From contig NC_045148.1 of the NCBI RefSeq assembly GCF_008831285.2, forward strand, positions 22,687,002 through 22,751,001: a stretch of DNA of 64,000 bases, read 5' to 3'. The notes beneath the pieces are model-generated. The model was not told the DNA's origin and ran no database searches. It worked only from the letters and a program-made list of their open reading frames with translations. Positions 36,124 through 46,835 of this stretch are shown here, piece by piece. This DNA comes from Nymphaea colorata (taxonomy: Eukaryota > Streptophyta > Magnoliopsida > Nymphaeales > Nymphaeaceae). A program made the position numbers and the translations under genes. Each line of letters opens with the position of its first letter. The first letter of the stretch is position 1.

Positions 36124-36333
36124 CTATGCCTGTTTCCTCATAATGACAACAAGTTCTTCACTAAAATCTACTTTTACTAGGTAATGACCATTAACAACAA
36201 AGGAAAAGTGAAGGTAGTGAATCTCATACCAGGGAGAGCAAAGTCCAACGATAAAGAAGCCAAGATCCATTGATCTCCTATTTGCCCCACCTGGGAAGTA
36301 GGCTATGGTAATGTATTTGTAGGATTTCTTCAT
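36124..36333 (-). pseudogene. Possible LINE-C ORF1 piece
   Basis: An open minus-strand frame with FVVNGHYLVKVDFSEELVVI lies just upstream of the LINE-C reverse transcriptase. Position suggests ORF1 of the same LINE, but the endonuclease expected between them is absent and the family match is only an impression. Confidence 0.3.
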
Positions 36334-36553
36334 CTCCTCTAGATCTTCCTAAAAAATGATGACATGGGGATGCCCACTAATTGTACGCACTTGTAATTCT
36401 TCTTGGTCGTCATAGGTTTCCATCGCATGCCTATTGATAGCTTTTACCATATTTGAGAGTTGGATTGCCGCATTGATTGCAGCTGCTCTCAAGTTGAGTA
36501 TGTGAGACAACCCCTTCCCAATCACCTACCCTTGAAGCCTCCTGCTTGGAGAC

Positions 36554-36689
36554 ATTGGACTCCTCCTTGTCGGTTCCCTGGATCAAGGACCACCTCATGG
36601 TCTCCACTAACATCTCTGGGATCATCATCCAGGGTGGGGGCCTTACTTCCTCACAATTGTTGCATTGTCTCCTAGAAGCATAGACAGGG
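36554..36689. repeat. 136-bp block, nearly identical to 42970-43103
   Basis: The two copies are in the same orientation and differ only by two G residues in one G run. Flanks are unrelated. Confidence 0.95.
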
Positions 36690-38178
36690 TGGGGGCCTTA
36701 GGTCCAGCCATATGAGGTGCGTCCGGTAGACTCTGGTCAGTGCCTTGAGAGGACCAAGGTATAACTATTTCATGAATCGACTTCAAAAATGAAGTAAATT
36801 CATGAAACACTCGAACAAGTATCCCATGAATGCATCACTAATGTTGAAGTAAATTCATATAACACTCACATGATATTCCTAATACCAAACAGCCCTGCAG
36901 TTTTGGTGGGATTGTGAATCTATCCTGAGTTCCCCGACCATGCTTTTGGCGACGCACAACCAAGAGAATCTGCTACTCTTGCCTCAAACTGTCACTAGTG
37001 CCCTTTAGCCAAAAGTTCCTGGCTTTATCACTGCCGCTCCAACATAATGGTGTGTATGGCATCGATTCGATTCGCTACATTCAACATATGTAAGATTCAT
37101 GAAGAGCAAGATATTGTTTATGATTTGATTTTTCATAAAACAAAAAAAATCAAGAGAGACTTGGATCTGAACCCTATTGAGAGTAATTGTGAAACCCCTT
37201 AACTGTTTTACATGTTCAACCCCAAATTCCGGCGCTTGCAGTTTTGACTTGCACAAGGAGTGAGACCCATGAGATCTGAACTGCATGATCCACTATACTT
37301 CTTTGAGTTTCCATGAGTCCATCTGTTAAGAACGGCTCTCTCTCACTCTCTCTCTCTCTCTCTCTGTTGTGCATGCTTGATTGTCTAGACAAGTTATCTA
37401 GGACGAACATCACGCCCGGGTCATCCAATGGTGAATCGAAGGCGACAAAGAAAAACTTAGATAACTTCTCCGGATTTCTTAATTTTCAATTGGACCTGGG
37501 GGCTGGACTGAAAATCCTATAACGCTTCTGCAGCGGAAAATATTTTCTGGGCAATCAAACACACCCTTAAACTCATTTGGTAATGAAATTAGCAACATAC
37601 TTTTCTTCTGTATATTAATTACCCTAATAACTGGGGTAGATTTTTCAGCTTACAGCTCCTTCATACATTTTCAGGCATTCATTGAGCCAGTATTATGTGA
37701 AAATACCGCTCGACGTTCTATTTTCCAAGCGAATGTGCACGTCTCGTGACCTGCCACCTTTGTTTCAAGGCAGCAGTTCCGACTAAGAAAGAGGCTCCTT
37801 TTATTATAACGACAAGCGAAGCACATTCCTGCTCGAGAAGAAACAACTGAACTCTCCCTGAGGAGAGGGACGTGACGTGAAGCTGTCCATGGGAAAGCAA
37901 TTTTCTGAACAGATTTCCTGATCAAGAAACAGCTTCCCAGTGCGTGGAGTCTAACCAAAACAATAGGAAGAGTAGCCTGCTTTTTCTTATGAAACATGTC
38001 CATTTCTGCAGCGGGAAAAATCTTGAGGAACATAGCATAGCTGGTTGGAGGGATGGATTGTTAAAAGTCTGATATCAGTTCAATTTTGATGGCCGCTACT
38101 TCTTTGAACTGTAGATAATGGATACATGACACTTTAGGCGATGGGTGTACAGCTTTCCGAGCCCAACCTCTGAACAGC
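36690..38178. other. Intergenic, no supported gene
   Basis: Contains a short duplicated GAAGTAAATTCAT motif (36790, 36848), a (CT)n run (37338-37366) and a 120-codon minus-strand frame (37671-38033) without recognised domains or splice support. Confidence 0.5.
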
Positions 38179-38183
38179 ACTGG

Positions 38184-38641
38184 TATAACAACCCGACCCA
38201 CTCCTGGGCTCGAGCCCCTGGTTCGACGGATCCCAACCCGTTCCCTAGCAGTTTCGGTTCCAATCCTAAAAAGGCTAGGAACCAGGACAATCATCTCATT
38301 AATAGTCTCCCATTATAAGCCCTTGAAGATCCCTCACAATCTTCGATACGGGACTAAACTTCTGGGGTGTTACAATCTACCGCCCTTAGGGCACACGCGT
38401 CCGCGCATGTGGGACCCCAGGTCCGAGTGTTGAAACTGCTCTGATACCACTATAACAACCCGACCCACTCCTGGGCTCGAGCCTCTGGTTCAACAGATCC
38501 CAACCCGTCCCCTAGCAGTTTCGGTTCCAATCCTAAAAAGGCTAGGAACCAGGGCAATCATCTCATTAATAGCCTCCCATTATAAGCCCTTGAAGATCCC
38601 TCACAATCTTTGATACGAGACTAAACTTCTGGGGTGTTACA
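38184..38641 (-). mobile_element. TRIM (terminal-repeat retrotransposon in miniature), complete
   Basis: Two 191-bp direct repeats (38184-38374 and 38451-38641) flank a 76-bp interior. Read on the minus strand the LTR starts TGTAACACCCCAGAAG and ends GTTGTTATA. The interior begins, one base later, with a TGGTATCAGAGC primer site (38438-38449) and ends with a purine-rich CTAAGGGCGG tract next to the other LTR. The element is bounded by a perfect 5-bp direct repeat, ACTGG (38179-38183 and 38642-38646). The two LTRs differ at 8 of 191 positions by hand count, all transitions. It codes for nothing and must have moved with enzymes from another LTR element. Confidence 0.93.
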
Positions 38642-38646
38642 ACTGG

Positions 38647-40217
38647 ACCCCAAGAGCCCGGAGAAGTCTGAATGTGCATATCAATCCACCATAGTCCTTT
38701 TTGGACAAGCTGGGAACTAACCATAAAATACGGATGATGGATATACGGCCTACACTGTCGTTTACTAATCATGACATCATAAACATCATGATATCATAAA
38801 CAATGTATTGCTTACAGCAAACCTCCACCACACCTCTGATGCAACAGCAGAGTCTCCCAGACGCCAGTGCTTCCGTCCGCTTCGTCTTGCTGGTTTACGT
38901 GGGAGCGGTGCCGTGCCGGGCTCAATCTGTATGTCTATTAGCTAGTACTTGTTACATGTTTCTCTCTCAAAAACGATCAACCTTGAACAAGTAATGTCAT
39001 TTACTGACCAACCGTCTGATTCAAAAACCCCGTTAGAAACTTGGTTTTGACATAAAAACTAATTTCTTGACATGGTTTTCACATGATCCAAACTAGTTCC
39101 AGACGAGAGTTGAAGGTGAAACCAAGTCTCTAACATGGTTTTGTCGTCATTCACACGGTAAACGTAGTTGTAACAAAATACAACAAGCCAATTCTACTTT
39201 AAGCAGGTTTGAGCTCGACCTTAAATTTTCCCACCAACCTTTGAAAAGGAAAAGCATTTCACATGAACATATGAGCTGGCTCAAGCTTGGCTCATGATTC
39301 AACTGCTTGAAAATACTGAGTTTGGCCCAGCTTGCCACAATAACAAGTCATGCTTTAAACCCATTATATCAATCATGGTGGCTGGTTAAACCAAAGATCA
39401 AACCATAAGGTTGCTACTTCTAGGGCAGATCTATCGAGAGGCATTTCAAATTTGCATCATGGCTGACAACAAATTTTCATGTGGTGCACCAGATTTTTCC
39501 TTTGTAACCACCCCATGCGTCACTCCGTGCAACAACTTAGCTTCTTTTAGACGTCTTCAGTTTCACAAACAGTTCGTGGAAGACCTCCCTTCAGGCAGGC
39601 TGCAACCACTTTGAAAATTTTTAGCTTTTCTTTTTCCTTGTGTTTTGACGACGAGGAACCATCCAAAAGACAGACCACAAATTGATCTGCTCCCCAGAAG
39701 GTACACTACCAGGTAACCTCCAACCGTTATACCTAAAGACAATATTAGGGAAAGAATGAAGGTGCAAACTGGCAGGTTAAGGAATTGATCCAAGATCTTC
39801 GGATTGAAGGCCTTCACTATTGTTCCTTCCCTACCACCACTCCACCTGCAACGGAAGTCATTTTTCTGAAATGCAGGTACAAATGATGATAATCATTTTC
39901 TCATATATGCGATCACCTGAAATATCAGCCCCCTCCAAAATCAAGAAATTTGCCCTTATGTAATAGAGATAACATTCAGCAATGTTCCACATATAGTCAT
40001 AGACAATGTTCTCTCTCTCTCTCTCTCTCTCCCTGTGTGTGTGTGTGTGTGACCCTTATAACCAGATTCACTAAGGTCCCAATTCCACTGTTAGTCATAT
40101 TTCCCCTCAAGAGGATGCCCAGCAGGACCCTGGTCCTCATTAACTCGATTTTCTTTTTACTTCATCGCTGGCCTCCTTACTGATGCGGTGTGGACTATAT
40201 CTTCTTAAAAGCATGGC
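38647..40217. other. Region downstream of the five-exon gene
   Basis: Mostly unassigned. A minus-strand stretch at 39700-39850 follows a good AG acceptor and encodes a hydrophobic segment (CTFILSLILSLGITVGG). It may be an exon of a separate gene or a remnant, and it cannot be joined to the upstream gene without skipping that gene's stop. A (CT)n-(GT)n microsatellite is at 40010-40052. Confidence 0.4.
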
Positions 40218-41521
40218 TTAAAACATGCTGTATCTCCATTGAGCTGGCAATGAAGATCTGACAATTTCTGAGAGAAATAATTTCTGTCGCTTGCTTAACC
40301 TGGATGTACCATATCCTCTCGATATACCAAGTTTAAGAACATGAATCCCATCCTCTGCATTTTTTTTACGTATTGCAGAAAGCAAAGATGCACCTTCCAA
40401 TTGCGCTTCAAGGTTCTCCGTGTTACAGGGAGCTGTCACACATGGAGCCCCCACAACAGGTGTTGAGGCTTGGTCATCTTCATGGTTTGCTTCTCCAGTC
40501 TTGGCTATTGAACTCTTTGATGGCTCGTTGTTCACCCTTTCTTTCTCTGAAAGTGTATTTTTATCATCTTCACAGTCTGTCTCTCCAGTCTTGGCTGCTG
40601 AATCCTTTGGTGGTTCATTCTCCACACTTTCTTTCTCCAAAAGTGCATCTTTATCATCACTCTCCACATTTCCCCACCATCTGACTGAAACAGATGACAA
40701 GCCATCCATTGGAAACCCATTCTTAAATTCATCCAGGTACGTTGGAATGGTTTTTGCATGGCCAGACTGTGGCACAGCATAATTCCGTTCTTGTTGAGGA
40801 AGTTTATTTCGTTGCTGATGCGAACTTATGCTTTGCAATGGTGTCCCCTGTTCCACCTTAGGATTATCTTGAGTAGAACCCAAGCTTCTGACTTGAGGTT
40901 GGCCACTAACAGTTCAGATTAAGGCATTAGCAAAAGAGACCACGTCACACAATTTTTGGAAGTCATGAATGGTACAGAAAGTGGGCAGAAAAAACACAAG
41001 AAAAGGAAGAATTCCAACAACGACCATGTGAAAAGGAAATAGAAGCATCTGTTCAAGTTTTTTACTATATGGAACAACTGCAATTCTAATTTACGAATGG
41101 TTACTGAAAAATAAAATCAACAAAGAACTGCAATCAATAAAAAAACGTAGAACTTTTGGGGAACATAAAACACAATAGCTTTAACATTTAAGAAGTAAAA
41201 AATATGCATGCAAGAAAATGTGCGTACCTTGATGGAGATGAAGAAACAAGATCAATGCAAGTCCATGAACGCTCAGATCTGTGTTAATATAGTTCAAAGT
41301 GATAATTCAGATTTGTATTAATGTAGTTCAAACTTCAAAGTTATAGCATAACAAAATTGTGTTCAAATAAGAAAATAACATTATCTTGCAATCGTAGGCA
41401 TTACAAATTGAGTCGAGAAAACCAGAATATCTATGGTGAGGTATCAAAGTTTTGTAAAACTAGTACATGGTAACACACGCTATAAACAATCCTGGACCAA
41501 GCTCTCTCTCTCTCTCTCTCT

Positions 41522-41574
<53 letters not shown>

Positions 41575-41999
41575 GGGAAGACAGAAAAAAGAACCAGGAA
41601 CTAGTCTCAGAGAGAGAGAGAGAGAGTAGTTACCGATCACATAGCATGACGGAAGTAGCGCAGCCCAATGATTTTTGAAACTGAGACAAACAAAATCAGC
41701 TTAAAAGAATAAACAGAAAATTCAAGGGGGAGGTAGATGTGACAGGGCCAGAGATTCTTAATTCCTTGTCTACTCTCCTACAATGAAATTTTGAAATGAA
41801 ATGGAGCTAACATCTGAAAGGAGTTCTTTTGCCAAGATGTCAACAATTAAGCAGCTTCTCACAGTAGAGAAAGTCCTTTCCAGCAGCCCAAACCTCCCAT
41901 CATATAGCAAGTAGCCAAAATCTCCAGAGAAAGGTCCGCTTCTTGCTACTTCTTGATCAAAGTGTTGGTTTTAAAAATGAATCTCATTTTAGGTTCGCC

Positions 42000-42042
<43 letters not shown>

Positions 42043-42044
42043 AA

Positions 42045-42079
<35 letters not shown>

Positions 42080-42505
42080 AGAGCGAGAGAGAGAACTATT
42101 AATTAGTTTCTAGGAGGGAGAAAAACAAAGAAAAGGAACAACCAATTAGTTTCTAAGAGACAGAGACGTAGGAAAAAAGAACTAGGAATTAGTTCGCAAC
42201 ACATTAACTTCCAAGGCAATCATGAGAAGGATGTTGGTTTCATTGACTGAAATTCATAATATCCGGTTTTAGAAATTAAAAACAAGGATCACAGGACCCT
42301 CAGTTAGACGAAGAGAATGACTGGACCTTGTAAAGAAGGCTCTCTAGAAAGAATATGCACCAGATGTCCAGCGAAAAAAGAAAATGAAAGATAACAGCAC
42401 AGTCCATTTCCCCAAGCACAAAGAGAGAAACTCACAGTGTTGGTGCAGACGAAGACGGAGCAACTGATTAAGTGTTGCAGCTCCAGTTCCAACTGAAGAT
42501 TCCAT
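40218..42505 (-). CDS. Uncharacterised five-exon protein-coding gene (about 340 aa)
   Basis: My model joins exons 42505-42436, 41948-41782, 41680-41634, 41278-41228 and 40905-40218. All introns are GT-AG, phases agree across every junction, and the sum (1023 bases) is a whole number of codons ending in TAA. The start is an ATG giving MESSVGTGAATLNQLLRL. Exon 2 encodes GDFGYLLYDGRFGLLERTF, exon 4 ERSWTCIDLV. The large last exon has a low-complexity acidic middle with a duplicated 30-residue unit and ends with a basic, helix-like segment (LGISRGYGTSRLSKRQ, then SSLPAQW). No signal peptide, membrane segment or catalytic motif is visible and I do not recognise the family. Exon 2 could instead end at 41812 using a GTTAGC donor, also in phase. 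It is the only gene in the window without visible damage. Confidence 0.65.
40479..40658 (-). repeat. In-frame 90-bp tandem duplication inside the last exon
   Basis: Two 30-residue units sit head to tail, DDKDALLEKESVENEPPKDS... and DDKNTLSEKERVNNEPSKSS..., each ending in AKTGE plus four residues. The third unit starts DDQ and then diverges. The duplication keeps the frame. Confidence 0.9.
41502..41571. repeat. (CT)n microsatellite in an intron
   Basis: A 70-base CT run with two small interruptions, inside the intron between the third and fourth exons of the five-exon gene. Confidence 0.95.
42000..42093. repeat. Compound (CT)n-(AC)n-(AG)n microsatellite
   Basis: A CT run, then AC, then a long AG run, in the first intron of the five-exon gene. 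The CT and AG parts could pair into a hairpin. Confidence 0.95.
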
Positions 42506-42969
42506 ATTCTGCCTCAGTATCTTGTAAACTCGACAATGTCTCTACTCTTTCCCCTAGCAGCTTCCTTTCATATGACATCAATTGCCTTGCCATCAAGGAA
42601 CTATAAGAGTACGATATGTTTTTCAGGAAGAAAGAAAACATATAGAAATCAGAAATTTTTTCCTAGTTAACTCTTGAAGAACCCAAAAAGCACCGGTACA
42701 ATGCGACTCATACCTTTCGGTCTTTTGAAATACTGAAGTATTTTATACAGTCTTGAACGGAGAATCAGAGAAGGGGATAAAGCTCATGAAACACACACCA
42801 ATTGTATCTATGATGGAAACCAGAGACGAAAACTCAATCTATCAAGAAAACTGAATCATGCTATTCTTTTTTCTTTTGTAATGAACAATTTTTATATAAT
42901 CTTAACGGAGAATCAACCCAGACGTATTCATTCCACCAAAAACCAAACGGGCAATAATGTATCTAATTC
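42506..42969. other. Upstream region of the five-exon gene
   Basis: The gene's promoter should lie here on the minus strand. I could not pick out a convincing TATA box. Confidence 0.4.
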
Positions 42970-43103
42970 ATTGGACTCCTCCTTGTCGGTTCCCTGGATC
43001 AAGGACCACCTCATGGTCTCCACTAACATCTCTGGGATCATCATCCAGGGTGGGCCTTACTTCCTCACAATTGTTGCATTGTCTCCTAGAAGCATAGACA
43101 GGG
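42970..43103. repeat. 134-bp block, nearly identical to 36554-36689
   Basis: See the partner copy. Here it is embedded in sequence unrelated to the surroundings of the first copy. Confidence 0.95.
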
Positions 43104-43534
43104 GAAAGAGAGAAACGAAAGACCCTATGAAAGGAGCTCTAATCAAAACACTAGGAGAGCTTCTCCCTCCTATGACCCTACTAGACTTTCTAAATGACCA
43201 ACTAAATTTGGACAAACATAATACCAGAATACATAATACCCACAATTAATTAATAAGTGGAACCAAAACATATTTGCAATAATTTCATATACATGATAAC
43301 TATTGCATGCATGCATACTAACATTTATGCGAAACTGGTTACCTGTGTATGAAATTTTTAAGCCATTTTTAATAATGAAAAAACATGCCCATGATTATTA
43401 AAAAAAATAAACTCTTTGTAGGGAGAAAAAGGAAGACCACAAAAAGAAAATTTTAGGATTCGGTAAAGATAAAATTTATCAGTGTATATATATATCATTA
43501 TGGTAAAGATACCCCTTTAAGTAGTAAAAAAAAG
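43104..43534. other. Intergenic, nothing recognised
   Basis: AT-rich spacer with a short TATATATAT run and no supported feature. Confidence 0.5.
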
Positions 43535-44308
43535 CTTTTTTGTTTTTTTGTCCTCCTCATAACGTTATCTCATTATCTCATAAATATTTTTTTTATCTCA
43601 TAAACATTATCTCATACTTAAGTTTAACATTATCTCAAACATCCGTCTATTATCTCATTATCTTATAAATAATTTATTTTCACAAAAGTATTATCTCATA
43701 TTTATGTTTAGTCTTATCTGATACATCCATCTATCATCTCATTATCTTACATGTGTTTTATTATCTCATAAAGATCAACTCATACTTATGTTTAGTGTCA
43801 CCTCATATATTCATCGGTCCGTCCATTAACTCATATCTCATAAATGTTTTGTTTTCTCATAAACATAATCTCCTACTTATTTGTTATTTCATACCCATTT
43901 GTTATCTCATGCATATGCATATGCAATGTTTGAGTGTGAAAGAAAATGTGCATATTTGTAGTATGGTCCACATCCAACGTACGCTCGTTACATACGCAAA
44001 GTGGCAGACAAAACTCTATCTCATATTCATGAATGTTGTACTTTTCACTATTAAATGTCTTTGTGTGCATATTTGTTCTTGAAACCATATATTGAATCTC
44101 TCAGCTTCATGTAGTAGTGAGACAAGGCTTTCAAATTACTTAACATAAGCTGGAATAAGTCAATAGTATGCATTATTTGGGAAACTTTCCCAAGTTCTCA
44201 TCCCCATCTTCCCTTTTCAGGTGATTGCAAATAAAAGGGCTGACAATGTGTCTGGAGCATTCCTGAGATGGCCTTGTTATGCCAAAATCGGTCAATGATC
44301 TACCAGAA
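43535..44308. repeat. ATCTCAT-rich degenerate repeat segment, copy 2
   Basis: Collinear with 29790-30539, including the repeat units and the CATGCATATGCATATGC palindrome. It includes extra sequence around 43810-43830 (TTCATCGGTCCGTCC) not in copy 1. Confidence 0.85.
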
Positions 44309-45496
44309 TCTGATGTACGGAGTAGTTTGTGGTGCAATAATACATGAATTAATTTAAGTTCTCCTTCCTAGACATTATGCGGGGTATTATGTTCCATAAA
44401 AAAAAATGATTCTACAATTGTGATTTGCAACCAGTTCAGATGCAGACGATTTATCGCCGATTTGGTTGAATGAATTGTGAAATTTCGAACAGCATTATAA
44501 ATTAAAAGTCATAATTTTCTCGAAATGCAACATATAAAAAAGTTAATTAAATACTATCTTAAAATATATTAAAACAGTGCATAAATAACAAGTCCCAATT
44601 AGTAACCCCTTTTGGATCTGGTTGCAGCAACAGCTTGCTGGGGGTACACCTCCTACCTTTATCATTTCGGGAGCAGGTTGTTTCCCACGTTTTTCAGTGA
44701 AAGAGAGTAACGCCCAAAGCGCCTCCATTTCATGTGAATTTTATTCTTAATGCAGAAAATAATTGCAAATATTGCTGAGTTTATTTCTATTGAGACAAAT
44801 ACTTGTAAATTTTTTTGTTAATATTTTGCTATGTATCCTATTGTTTATCATTGTGAAAAGCACATAATCTGTTACGTAAGAACCTGTAAATCACTTACCT
44901 AGTTTTACTCTAATATGGTGCCACAATAATAAAAGAGCAATAATTAAGTCTAGAAATTCCTGAAGATATATAACTAATTTGGTGCTTAAAGGAAGAATAT
45001 AAGCTATATACTAATAATTAATATGCATCTACAACGGTACATCCCTTAATTCTTTTTATTTTTTCCCAAATAAATATAGAAGCATCTCCTCCTTGTTGTC
45101 TGAACAAAACAATTTGGCATGTTTAGTTTATTTAATTTGTAGCGGGATTGGAAATTAACACCTAGGTGGATATTAAACTTCCACAGTAAATTATTCAAAA
45201 CTAATTAATATTGAGGTTGTTAAGTTTTGTATAAAAATATTTTGAAAAGTTGTTAATAAAAGCGGTGGGTGTCGGTCGCTAACAAGGCTGAACAAAATCC
45301 CCAAAATGGTGCAAATTAATCTGTTGATTCCAGCTCATTGTGCATATCTTTGGGACAACGGCAACATTTACTGGTAAGGTGGATCCTCATGTACAGTGGA
45401 CATCCCAAACAGTGCACCAATTAACGAACAGCTAATATTGAATTTTATTTTATTTTTGTTAGGGGGGTCGTGGGGGAAGAGAGAGAGAGAGAGATG

Positions 45497-45895
45497 AGAG
45501 AGAGAGAGAGCACTTCTCAGTTACGTAAACAGGGATGGTGAGCAAATGAAGAAGGGGTAAAGTGTGTCGCAGGCCTCCTCATGAGCTTGTTGTTGCCAAC
45601 TCCACCATCATCAACATCATCGTTGTCTTCTCAAAAGATTTAGTGCAGAAAGTATGACTTAGCAAATGAAAGAACAGTAGGGCGTTCTACCTCTTGGGAT
45701 CTGTTATGGAAAATGAAAACGAATTCTTAAAGCTGTGTTATATTAACTTTGTTTTTTTACACCTACTGTAAAGCTGTAAAATTGAATCGTGGTATTCAGA
45801 AATACCAAGATTGAAGGCATGATTTTGTTGTAAAATTGAATCGTGGTAAAACGAATTCTATAGAAGGTTGAAGGCATGATTTTGTTGTAACAGAA
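45497..45895. repeat. Repeat D, copy 3, inserted in C2
   Basis: Compared with C1 (near 15395) and C3, C2 has this extra segment between a (GA)n tract and the shared CACAAATGAAATATTA sequence. The insert matches 6050-6400. It contains a short internal tandem duplication of TTGAAGGCATGATTTTGTTG. Confidence 0.8.
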
Positions 45896-46404
45896 AAACA
45901 CAAATGAAATATTAATGAGTTAAATGAAAAACAGCAAGGACATTTGAGTTCTACTATTTGCTAGGTTATTTTTCTTAATATTTGTTATCATAATTTTTCA
46001 AAAAATTGGGGAAGATCGTAACACGTTGTTGAAATTTTCTGCTCGATCGACCATCATGCATGTTGAAACGAATATATATATATAGAACAGCCGGTTTTCT
46101 GGTCTTTCGAACATGGTGTATATTTTTCTATTTGGCTCACAATCTGTCCTTAGGCATATTCTGATCTTGATTAACTTTGTCTACAATGCAAAAAAAAATT
46201 ACTTTCAAATTAGTTGATATCAACGCACATATGATTAACGAGTTGGACGCAGTGTATTAGGCAACTATTTCCCAAATTCCATTGATTTTCCAGTTTTCTC
46301 CTTTTTTGTTGGTTTAAAGCTCAATTTGGCTTTGGCAGGGCAGGGCTTGGTTTCATCTCAAAACCTAAGAATAGGGTTTCATTATTTGTAATATGTAGTG
46401 GACC

Positions 46405-46835
46405 TAGGGCTGCACATGCATGAGTCAAGTCAAGCTCTAGTTGGGTCATCCCAAGCTCGACTTCACTCAAAAAACTCGAGCTCGAACTCGACTCGAGCTC
46501 CAAAGCAAGCTCGAGCTCGACTCGATGATACAACATTGGGCTCAAACTCAACTCACTTAAATTGTTTATGTTAAACATCTCAAGTTTCATTTAACTTGTC
46601 TAACTCGTTTAGTTTTTACTCGTTCAATTTTTTTTTTCTCATTACAATTCAATATTCATTGCAGAGTCGAGCCAAGTTGAGTTTTTACAACTTGAACTCG
46701 ACTCGTTTAACATTTCGAGCATACATTTGAACTCGAGCTCAACTCGTTTATACATAAGTCGAGTTCGAGTTGAGCTTCAATGAGTGAGTTCGATCGAATC
46801 GAGTTTGAGCTGGCTCAACTTGTTGTGCAGCCCTA
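46405..46835. mobile_element. hAT-like MITE, 431 bp, with perfect target duplication (C2 copy)
   Basis: The element begins TAGGGCTGCACATGC and ends with the inverse TTGTGCAGCCCTA, giving 12-bp terminal inverted repeats. It is flanked by AGTGGACC on both sides (46397-46404 and 46836-46843), the 8-bp duplication expected of hAT elements. The interior is a long series of CTCGAG/ACTCGA motifs with extensive internal inverted repetition. No coding capacity. Confidence 0.9.

Noticed and set aside
37671-38033. 120-codon minus-strand frame
   Set aside because: No recognised domain, no second copy to test conservation, no splice context.
38184-38374. TRIM LTR as a Cassandra element carrying a 5S rRNA promoter
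   Set aside because: I looked for the 5S internal motifs inside the LTR and did not find them.
39563-39817. Hydrophobic minus-strand frame as the last exon of the five-exon gene
   Set aside because: The upstream gene reaches a stop at 40218 with no GT donor before it in frame; joining would be arbitrary.
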